From positions 10,938,001 through 11,002,000 of the forward strand of contig NC_073346.2 in NCBI RefSeq assembly GCF_027580225.2: a DNA stretch of 64,000 nt. The letters are read 5' to 3'. Every line of letters begins with the position of its first letter. The first letter of the stretch is position 1. Below, one piece after another: positions 1 to 64,000 of this stretch. The notes below the pieces were generated by a model. It was not told the DNA's origin and ran no database searches. It saw only the letters and a program-made list of their open reading frames with translations. The translations under genes and the position numbers were made by a program. The DNA comes from Misgurnus anguillicaudatus (taxonomy: Eukaryota; Chordata; Actinopteri; Cypriniformes; Cobitidae).

Positions 1-624
1 TTTAGCTTTAAGAAGTGAAAAATCTAATTGCGCAAAAAATAGTTTTTATCCAATTAGTCGATTAATTCCAAAAATAATCGCCCGATTAATCGATCACCCT
101 TCAAAGTGTCTTGCAGCAGGCTTGTATTTTGACATCACGTGTGATGCACATAGGTTCACATGACGCGCCAAACACATATTGTGACGAGCTTCACATCGTG
201 CGCCCACCAAAAAAAGAAGTCAATAAAAATCGATATTGAAAATGAGTTCTCAACGATTTTCATTATCGATTAGTTGTTCTGTAACGTCACATGCTCAAGC
301 ACCACCATCGGACCACGCGGAGACGCGTGCTTTATACAGCGCGAGCTGTGCACTTATACTGTAATTGAAGTCAGGTATGTTTTTTTTTCATAAAACGCAA
401 GCTGCACGTTTATACTGCGCAGCCAGCTTGTCTAAAAGCAAGGCAGCGTTGTCCCGTCCGTAACGGTTTTGCACTTTTAAAAGTACAATTCTATGCATGA
501 ATATCCTAATTTAGTGCCTTATTTAGCTTTAAAAAGTGAAAAATCTAATTGCGATCCGATTAGTCGATTAATTTAAAAAATAATCACCCGATTAATCGAT
601 CATGATCGTTAGTTGCATCCCTAG
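1..624. repeat. hAT-like transposon end, present twice
   Basis: Bases 522-624 end in a terminus typical of hAT-like elements (gttagttgcatccctag) and carry ATTAATCG-type motifs. A second copy of the same end lies at 1-98. Between them, 99-213 is a different repeat with a near copy at 1735-1841 (core gacatcacgtgtgatgcac). This whole stretch is intron 3 of scgn and no further coding sequence is seen. Confidence 0.6.
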
Positions 625-718
625 TTTAAAGTTTGTTTCCTTGTTGCATTTTATGAAGCATTTAAAACGAAGAAAAAAAAATCACTAAACATGATATATC
701 ACAAAAAATCATATGTAC

Positions 719-811
719 CTCCTGGATCTGCAAGCGTCCATCAGCTGTGACGTCATAAGCCGACATGAACCGCTTCTTAACCTGCTGCACTTTCTCCTCT
801 GTTATCTTATC
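719..811 (-). CDS. scgn: scgn coding exon 3 (second EF-hand)
   Basis: This 93-bp exon encodes 31 residues from DKITEEKV to GRLQIQE. The second EF-hand loop is [12 protein letters not shown]. It has an AG acceptor after a pyrimidine-rich tract (ctgctctcttcag) and the donor GTACAT; both ends are phase 0. Confidence 0.93.
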
Positions 812-3800
812 CTGAAGAGAGCAGAGAAAGCGAGCCGGTTACCATGACCACCCTTCCATCATTTACCTTTCATTAAGCTCCAGATCATCACTCAGCAAAG
901 CCATTGAATGCGTACACCTGCGCATCAACAGAGCGGCCCTCGTGATGTTCGCATACACAATGAACATCTGGCAGCATCTTTATTCATGTTAACCTTCTTA
1001 CATCACAACACTCATCATCCACTACATTTACACAGTAACAATGCTGTGCACGCCTTGTGGATTATAAACGCCACTACTGGGGTCCGCATTACCGCTCAGG
1101 GTTTTATTACTACTGTAGTTATGTACAGCACACTAAACATGAATTTGTATCTGTGTCCAACCATAGTTACCACAGTTTCCTGGAAATCAGACTTCATATG
1201 ACTTCCTGAGAAGTTGCACAAGTTTGTGATCAAAACATATTGGTCATATGCATACACCACAGCAAAAAATAAAAAAAAATACCATGGTAAGCAAAGTTCC
1301 TTTTAAAGTCTCTCTGTAGGCAATAATTTTATCAGTTAAAACTCATCTTTGAGCATCATAATAGCATACACAAAAGTTTTACCGTACTTTTTTCAAGCTT
1401 TAAAACAGCTTATATGTAACTTTACACCCTTGCCTCATTTAGTATGCAGATCTATGAATATGCAAATTAGTCCCCGCCTCCACTCTTTCGCACCATAGAT
1501 ATATATGTAAATAGATGCTACATTCTGAAGTTTCAGACACATAACTGCTAAGTTCGGTTTTTACACAATGCATACTGTACATAAACTGTGTGTTTGCAGC
1601 ACTAATCTTTAAGCGCTGATGTTAACAGGTTCACAAAAAATACCCGCAAGGCTCTAACTTAACACCAAACTCTGATTACAGACGAGATTAAGCGAGTATC
1701 TGGCAAACACGAGCGTCTCTTTTATTATAAACCCCTTCAAAGTGTCTGCAGCAGGCTCGTATTTTGACATCACGTGTGATGCACATAAGTTCACATGACG
1801 CGCCAAACACATATTGTGACGAACTTTGCATCGTGCACCCTCAAACAAAGACGTCACCGGCCGTCACTGCTCAGCAATGGTATTAAATGATGATTTTGCA
1901 CTAAAAATTGGCTTAAAGCAGGTTAAAAACATCACGGGTTGATCCGAAATGAGCGGGTGCCTGCGGTCACCCAGGATTACCCGCGGTTGCGAGTCATCCA
2001 AAAATATTTTTAATGATATTCGGGTCGTGGTCTGTCGGGTGAAATAAAGATGCCAGTTAACTATTACTACTTTTAAAAAATGCGGGTCAGGACACTATTT
2101 ATTTTTTTGCGGCCCGAGTTGCGGGCGGGTTAGTTGAAAACGTCGGTCGGGTATGGGTTGTTTATACATTGACCTGATTTTCTGATTTTCTCCACAGTGT
2201 GACTTTATATGTAAAAACAAATTTGTGTTGGAAACATCAAACTTACACTGGCAGAAAAAAGGGGGCGGTACCCTTTTAAAAAGTAAATTGGGTACTGCAC
2301 CAGTGACAGCTTGAGACCATTTTTGCCCACTTTTTCTAATATTGTACACCCTACACGCATTCAAATTCTTTATAAAAATCCATCATGTATACTTACAAAT
2401 ATAAGAAATGAGAATGAGATATTTTTTGCATATTATAGTACGTTACTGCAAATGTTGCTTTACTGTCAAAAAAGATTAATGGTGCATATAACAGTCTTTT
2501 GTTAATTTTGTTAATGCAAATTGACTCTTGTTTTTCATTTTACAAACACTTCACCTCTTTGTGCTGTGAACAGAGATCACACCTTTTTAACTGTCTGTAG
2601 AAGCAAAGGCATTGACTGCAGTTACCCTTTATTTCAATATCTGTAAATATATTTGTTTAAAACTAAAGTATTTCCGAATCGACCCTACTTATCTTGCTTG
2701 GGGTTGCAAACACATATCTACAAGACTAAGCAAAGATCAATGTTTGATCATCATGCAGGTTTAGATAAAATCAAACATGTATTACCGAGGATGTAAGCCA
2801 CGGGGTTGGGCACATGAGCAAAACCACTGTCTTGTTTTCCAGAGCTCTGTAATTGTGTATTTTATAGGATTATAATCCCATCTAAACCATTTACAGTATA
2901 CCCATGCTGGTGAATAAGCAAACAATGTCAAATGTCTAAGTGTGTGTATCATGTAAAAGTGGTTCCTGGGTAAAGAGAGGAAACAGATCTCAGTGTGTAA
3001 AATAGTGACTTCACTGATATAACAAATACTGTATGGCTGACCTGATGTAAGGGTCAGCACAATTTAATCTATAATACATGTGTTATCAGTTGCACTTATT
3101 GGGGTGGTCAGAACTACTGTAGGCCTTAGTGTAATTGGGAAATATATAAATATGTCATACTAAAAACATTACTTGTCTGCATTTTGAGGCAAAACAAAGA
3201 GTTGTGATGTATTTTATGTCAGTGCAAGTTTGTTTTCAGTTAGGACAGCTCTTACATTTATTTTAGACTAGGAGTACTCTAATCCCTGTCTGGGAAACCA
3301 CCCCATGTCAAGTGACGAAGCTTAAATTTCTATAAAAGTACCAAAAAATATTCTGGTAACACTTAAAATATATTTAATTATTAACATTAACAAATACTAC
3401 TTGATTCCTAGCAGATCACTATAATATATATTCAAAAACAGTATAGTACATTCATATTATGCCTTATTTAACATTTGAATGTATGTGAACTATCCGTTTA
3501 CTATAGTTTAAGCTTCAGAGTGATTTAATGATAAAAATGTATTAATGCATTAACCAAAACCCACATTATCTATGTGCACATGCTTAAATTATACTTTCAT
3601 ATGTTTACAGTAGACACAACACATAAATGTTCATAGTAATGTATATTTATTTACATACCTCTGGCCCTAATCTTTTCAGCATGTGTCGGAAAAAGTCATC
3701 CAACTCTTTCCCTTCAATGTAGCCATTATCGTCAGCAAAGTATTTATTCAACAATCATAAACAGGTATATACTGAATGCATTGTAAAAGCAATATATACA

Positions 3801-3935
3801 TATATAAACACATAAGATATGAAGTTAAACTATAAGCAAAATGAAAAATTATTTTATGTGCTTATCGTCAGCATCAAAGTGTTGCCAGATCTGTAGAAAA
3901 CCAGCAGCATCTATATTGTCAAAAGCGGAGTTCAT
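719..3935 (-). CDS. scgn: Secretagogin, N-terminal three coding exons (partial; continues beyond position 1)
   Basis: Secretagogin is a cytosolic six-EF-hand calcium sensor of neuroendocrine cells. Three exons are visible: 3873-3935 (start codon 3935-3933), 3659-3736 and 719-811. They encode about 78 residues: the start [13 protein letters not shown], the first EF-hand with loop [12 protein letters not shown], the helix [14 protein letters not shown], then [15 protein letters not shown] and the second loop [12 protein letters not shown]. Exons 2 and 3 are 78 and 93 bp, whole codons, and the intron between them has a normal GT donor (GTATGT) and AG acceptor. The junction of exons 1 and 2 has no GT-AG pair (see findings). 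The remaining EF-hands lie outside the window. The gene sits downstream of carmil1 on the same strand, as in human by my recollection. Identity rests on recognising the protein; confidence is high. Confidence 0.93.
812..3658 (-). other. scgn: scgn intron 2
   Basis: No exon was found. It holds repeat pieces: 1310-1560 is an inverted fragment of the TTAA element seen at 41644-42723 (shared motif atgaatatgcaaattagtcc, inverted); 1735-1841 copies 99-213; 1929-2160 is a GC-rich fragment of the cgggt-type repeat also seen near 9240-9400 and 33216-33900. From 2500 to 3650 nothing is recognisable. Confidence 0.6.
3659..3736 (-). CDS. scgn: scgn coding exon 2 (rest of first EF-hand)
   Basis: It encodes [19 protein letters not shown] and then LKRLGPE, 26 codons, with donor GTATGT. 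The 5' boundary cannot be fixed: the bases before GATAATGG are TTTGCTGAC, with no AG acceptor, and GCTGAC repeats the end of exon 1. Confidence 0.88.
3862..3935 (-). CDS. scgn: scgn coding exon 1 with start codon
   Basis: It encodes [20 protein letters not shown] followed by DADD. The start codon is at 3935-3933. Codons 1-21 are unique to this exon. The next 11 bases (3862-3872) are repeated at the start of exon 2 (3726-3736), so the true exon end is ambiguous. Read straight on, the frame meets TAA a few codons later, so splicing here is required. Confidence 0.85.
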
Positions 3936-5204
3936 GATGAAAAATAAAAGAAATGATGCACAGACACAGAGGGATAGAGGACAAGTGTTGCACTTGCTCA
4001 GAGAGAGATAGAGAGAGAGAGACTGCAGATGTGTTGACTTTCCTCTGACTCAATATTAGAGAAACTCCTCCTCTGTCACACCTCTCATGTCAGTCATCTG
4101 CTTCAACACTGAAAGCAGTGCCACAATGATCCTATTTAGTTAAACAATGATTAAAGTGTATGCAGCTTATTACTTGGTAACTTCACATTCACTTTGTTTA
4201 AGATACATTGTTTAATATTAATTAAAATGTAAAGGACAAAAACAGGAGAATGTAACAATATCAGATAACAACACTTAAGTATTAAAAACTATTACACATC
4301 AGACCCCACTAAAACAATGAGTTCAAAGTAAATAATAACATATAAAAAGGTTTATGTTGATATATGTTATATTAGCCCATGTGCAACTAGGACTAGTATT
4401 ATAGCGACATCTACTGACAGGATGATGTTGGTTCAATTCAAAACTTTTAAACCAACGTTCAAAAACGTTTTCCTACTTCACATTTAAAAGAAACATCATT
4501 CTGTTTGATTTATAAACTTGTTTTCTCATGGGGACATCAAAATGTCCCCACGAGGTCACAAATCTACTGGTATTCAATTGGTCCCCACAACGTGATAATT
4601 ACCAGGTACAGACACACACACCTTTATTTTCTCATTACTGTAATTCCATATATTACTATTGAAGCAAACTGCTAATTTTCATTTACCTTAAAGAATTGTT
4701 CCGTTCTAAATTTTTAAATCAATCATGGGAAATAATGTCACTCCTTTCTTTGAAGAAAATATTATTTGTATGAAGTCACTGAAATTGTTCAAACTGTGAA
4801 GATAAAAAGATATGTATTTTGTGTATTGGTGTTTGATGTTAGTGTTTTTCCTCTCAGTGTGTTCTGAGTGACAGTGTGTGTTATCTCAGTGAGGGTTGTG
4901 TATAGTGTTTGGCTGCACTGAGCCTGTTTTGAGTCATGTGTTAAGAGTTGTGTTGCTTGGAGTGAATTTTGCAGGTGATGTGAACTGTTTAGCTCAGGTC
5001 ACTGTTGGTAGTGCAGACTGTAGTTAGAGTTTTGCACATGTGGCTCCAGATGTGCTCATAGTCGTTTAACAATCAAAAAAAAAAAAAAAAAATGTAACTT
5101 TCAGTTTTTATATGATGCTCTAGGGTGGATATCCTCATATTTATCAAATTGAGAACAATGTGTGAAAAATTAAAGGGGTTGAATCCTGTAACTTAAATAA
5201 TACA

Positions 5205-5262
5205 ATTGGTGTACCCCTAGGATCAGTGCTGGGTCCCTTATTATGCATGGAATGAAAATATT
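5205..5262 (+). pseudogene. Trace of LINE reverse transcriptase
   Basis: One plus-strand frame reads GVPLGSVLGPLLC, close to the GVPQGSVLGPLLF motif of non-LTR retrotransposon reverse transcriptases. Stop codons and no wider similarity mark it as a decayed fragment. Confidence 0.4.
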
Positions 5263-5639
5263 TATGTAAAAAATTGTACATGGTACCTTTATAAATAAAG
5301 TAAATGGAATGACTACAAACATTGTGAAAGTTTGTAGTTTCTAAATTTACCACCTAATGTTCCCAAACATACAGCTCTAGAAAAATTAAGATACCTTCTA
5401 GATTATTTAGTTTTTTAAAGTTTACTATATAGAGGTATGCATATAAGTAAGACTATCATTTTTGTTTCATTCTGTCATCAACAACATTTCTGCCAAATTC
5501 CTAATAAAAATGTTTTATTTGCACTAATTTGCAGAAAACTGTTGGTTAATTTTTGCACAGGATGTAACATAATAATTCATGAGCATATAAACAATAGTTG
5601 AAGACAAATAATTGCAAACTTTTGGTCTAGATGCAGTGT

Positions 5640-6118
5640 GCTGTTCCATGCGCCACCTGGTGGATATTCCGAGAAGCAGAACATATTTCATATATCATTA
5701 AAATCTGACTTTTTCCAAGTTTTACGTGCTATAATTGGGTACCCAGTGCTTCTATCAACCTAGAAAATGTCAAAAGATCAACCCAGTAACTTAGTTTTGG
5801 TAAACCATTCTCAGCAAGCATGTAAAAAAATAGGTCAATAAAATTAGCTTCCCTTGTTATGTCAGAAGGGGATAATACCGCCCCTTAATATGCACTATCC
5901 AACCACAGCACTGCCATTTAGTGCAGAGATCCGCTCATTTGCATTTTAAAGGACACACCCAATAACGGCACATTTATTCTCACACCTATAAAGTGTCAAT
6001 TTTAACATGTTATAATAAATGATATAAATGGTATTTTAAGGAAAAACTTCACATACGTATGCTGGGGACACCAAAGATTGTTTTATATCTTTAAAATGTT
6101 TTGTGAAATGTCTCCTTT
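5640..6118. repeat. Dispersed repeat, copy 1
   Basis: It shares many blocks with 23520-24479 in the same orientation, for example ctataattgggt, gatcaacccagtaacttag, actatccaaccacagcact and gctcatttgcattttaaagg. The family is unnamed here. This copy lacks the MITE that interrupts copy 2. Confidence 0.8.
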
Positions 6119-7884
6119 AAAGAAACGTGCTCGCAAGATGTGCGATGCTGTGAGAAAAATTGTAAGTTCGTAATGGCCACATCTGTAAATGTTTCAGACA
6201 AAAATAACAAACAACCTAAACAGTTATTACAATTCTGCTTGTTCAGTGAGTCTGGGATAGATCTGCATAGATTTAAAAACAGACCAATTAAAATCATAAA
6301 ACAAGAACCAATATAATTTAAATATCTGTTTGATAAGTGACCACAATATGCTAAAAAAAAAATAAAACCCAACGAGTCATGCTATATTTGTAAAATCAGT
6401 TTTAATTGAACTGACATAAATAGACACAATAATAAAATGTTCACAACCCATAGAGCATGTAAGTGGAAAACATTAAAGAGTTGAACCCCCCAAAACCAGC
6501 CAATCAAAATACTGCATGACGAACAAAGAAAGAGTCTGAAAGAGTACTGCCCAGAAGAAGACACACTTTTAAAGAAAAACAGGATTTAATAATATATCAA
6601 CACTGATTACTTACATTTAATTTCCCATAAAGAAAATACTAATCCATAGTGCCCAGCATTGTGCATTAACAAAATGATTAGAAATCGCCAAGCATCGTAT
6701 CAACAAAATTTACATTCGAATATACGAGGAAGAGCCAGATGTGTTGATTAAAAAAGCGGCACCGATCGTCAGTCATAATAATATTAAAATGACAACTTCC
6801 ACTATTTCAGCAGTGTGATTAGTACCTTACTGTATCTATAGACCGTGTATGTGTACACTGTCATACATATATAACGCACACACACAAATATATATATATA
6901 TTAAATGTTAACATTTCAAAATCAAATACTTTATGTAATCTGCTTTTTTCAACACAGATTAGGTTTAGTCCTAGACTAAACAGATTTCATTGAAAAATCA
7001 TTATTAACAGTGCAGTTTATTTTAGTCAAGGCTTTCTGTCCTTGAAACTAACATATTGAGTATAATGTGCATATACATACACCCACACGCACATAGAAAA
7101 GCATATCGTACACATGCACACTCGCACACACACAGCACATTCACACCCAAACATGCACATCAGACGTGTGACACAAAGTGAAAAAGCTTTGCACAATTAA
7201 TAAAATTTGATTTGTTACGAAATAAAAACAAAAAGAACAACGCCAGTGTAATTCGACAGACCATTGAAGGGAATATGAGACAGATGCACTTAAATCACTT
7301 ATAACCAGAACAAACTCGGATAAGACGGATCTTGGAATGTCGACTGAACCTGAAGCAGATATTTCCTGATACTCGCTCTTAAACACATACTGTAATAGTT
7401 GTGTCTCCACAGTTTTATTTTCAAACCCAACAAAATGAAATGCTCTCAGTGTCCTGCTTTACTTGTTACAGTACAGTGTGACTAAGGCATAAGGGTTTAA
7501 CAGCCAGAACTGAATCAAAGATTCATATCAGAGATTCATTTGCTGCACTAAGAGAGAGTAAAGGGTATTGTAACACAGTGAAAGCGCACAGACATTTGCA
7601 CGCGTAGTCTAACAGTGCTTGAGCCCTGATGCTAACTTATTACTCGATGTATTATAATGCAACAAAGTCTCTTCCTAAAGCAAGACACGTCATATTGCAC
7701 TTCCATCTTTCTTTTTAAAGGAGAGAAAGAAATAAGCATGCAAGCATGCACACACGTAGATTTAAAACTCGTGCACACAATCACACTTCCTGGTTATTTG
7801 AGATGCTACAGTTTGGAAAGGTGGCAAGATTTTGTGAGGTTTGTATTAGCAGGAAGGTACGGATGCACGGTTATGCGGTCTCTC

Positions 7885-63003
<55,119 letters not shown>

Positions 63004-63464
63004 CTGCAAACCAGAGAAAAAACTAAACTGAACCACCAGAGAAAGATCTTCGATCAGATCCTACAAAAGATTGATATGTCAAACCTTTGGAGGCAGACAT
63101 AAGTTTTTACTAACACAGCAGGTTGTGAATGTGTACATAAAATGAGTCACGGAGATGCTCTACTGAAGACGGTGGGTTAATATACAGAAAAATGATGAAG
63201 TTATGGAAGAAACTGTACGGATGCAGGCAACTACTGTGATGATGAAAACCATCTGCTACAGAGATACTTACACAGTGACCGAGCTTTAGGGAGCAGAAAG
63301 GAAGAATGATGGGCATATGTTAGAACAGCCAACATTCACTAATATACACACACAGACACACTATCCTATCAAGACATTCAGCAAATGGTGCTTCATTTTA
63401 TAGCCAAAATCCAAGAGGGGTACAGTGTTTATTATTTCACAAGCTCTCTGCTCAGGCGATACAC

Positions 63465-63711
63465 TTAAAGGCGGAGTCCACGATGTTTGAAAGCCAATGT
63501 TGATATTTGAAATCACCTAAACAAACACGCCCCTACCCCAATAGAATCTGGACCTTCTGTTGATAGACCCGCCCCACACATACGCAACCCGGCAAGGATG
63601 TCGGTTATAGTAGACACGGTCCTTACTGCCGATTGGCTATAAGTGTGTTTTGGTAGTCGGCCCGTCTCCTTTTCCAAAGCATTTTTCAAACATCGTGGAC
63701 TCCGCCTTTAA
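63465..63711. mobile_element. TTAA MITE (AGGCGGAGTCCACGATG family)
   Basis: The ends TTAAAGGCGGAGTCCACGAT and ATCGTGGACTCCGCCTTTAA are exact inverted repeats with TTAA. Confidence 0.88.
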
Positions 63712-64000
63712 GAAAATAATGTTATATTATTATAATATATGCTAATTATTTATCTATCTATCTGTCTCATACATATAATAGGAAATGCACACAAACCTCT
63801 TACTGTATATTCTGTTTAACGCCTGCTTTCTCTAAGTGGTAACACCTCATTTGCAGAAGTGCCATAAGAGTTTAGTGAATTTTGCCCCCGGTGTGTTACA
63901 ATTAGGTATGGATGATATCGCTGGGATTTATCTAATTAGTTTTTCCACCCATTAGTGTGAATTCATTATCTTAAAAGCTTTGCAATAGCAAATCTCAGGA

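Larger units (their letters stand above)
3936..7884. other. Intergenic region between scgn and carmil1
   Basis: This holds the scgn upstream region and the 3' untranslated region of carmil1. A repeat fragment with gtccccac motifs lies at 4525-4622, a poly-A run at 5075-5092, a LINE-like trace near 5205, a dispersed repeat at 5640-6118 and CA/TA-rich low complexity near 6860-6905 and 7080-7150. An AATAAA on the minus strand at 7419-7414 is the first candidate poly(A) signal downstream of the carmil1 stop. No protein-coding gene was found. Confidence 0.55.

Noticed and set aside
908..1201. 97-codon frame in scgn intron 2
   Set aside because: There is no domain, no splice context and composition like random translation.
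3737..3872. Insertion of a transposon with an 11-bp target duplication into a single scgn exon
   Set aside because: The 125-bp insert has no inverted ends, and an intron is common at this EF-hand position; overwritten splice borders explain it better, though it is not excluded.
3726..3872. U12-type AT-AC intron in scgn
   Set aside because: No cut point gives AT...AC and there is no ATATCCTT-type donor.
63266..63277. Possible 12-bp carmil1 microexon (LGHC) with a good pyrimidine tract and GTAAGT donor
   Set aside because: The residues do not fit the leucine-rich repeat expected before LRSGG, and a 12-bp exon cannot be supported without transcripts.

Overview
The window is vertebrate nuclear DNA, almost certainly from a cypriniform (carp/zebrafish-type) fish. 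It has small exons with long introns, dense DNA transposons of the TTAA-, TWA- and 8-bp-target-site classes common in cyprinids, and two neighbouring genes in an order and orientation that, as I recall, also occurs on human chromosome 6p22. No bacterial, organellar or CRISPR features are present.

Two conserved genes lie on the minus strand. At the left edge are the first three coding exons of scgn (secretagogin, an EF-hand calcium sensor; 719-3935); the rest lies beyond position 1. Upstream of it, 7885-63003 holds the last 20 coding exons of carmil1 (LRRC16A, the capping-protein regulator). They run from the end of the leucine-rich repeats through the dimerisation region, the capping-protein interaction (CPI) motif, the CARMIL-specific (CSI) motif and the proline-rich tail to the stop codon. 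Joined, these 20 exons give exactly 904 codons in one frame; the N-terminal part lies beyond 64000.

The largest carmil1 intron (40932-59886) hosts two plus-strand, seven-coding-exon type I membrane receptor genes, not recognised as named genes. The second (52164-58277, 273 aa) has a signal peptide, one V-type immunoglobulin domain of the CD300/PIGR-like kind without the core Trp, a stalk, a transmembrane segment and a tail with an ITIM. The first (43925-51428, 215 aa) has the same exon layout and the same tail motifs but no recognisable Ig domain. They look like a paralogous immune-receptor pair.

Most remaining DNA is repeat. It includes hAT-like elements with visible 8-bp target duplications (18266-19920, 26484-28976, 47399-49649, 53717-54681), TWA (PIF/Harbinger-like) elements (31344-31590, 48108-48655, 60916-61443), TTAA foldback MITEs, and a stack of at least four nested insertions at 47251-50567.

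Two points deserve attention. First, at scgn exons 1/2 and at carmil1 exon 25799-25939 the splice dinucleotides are missing and replaced by a few bases identical to the neighbouring exon. This is most easily explained by RNA-read polishing of the assembly, or else is real non-canonical splicing. Second, the intron-nested receptor pair includes a member that has lost its Ig domain but kept the signalling tail.
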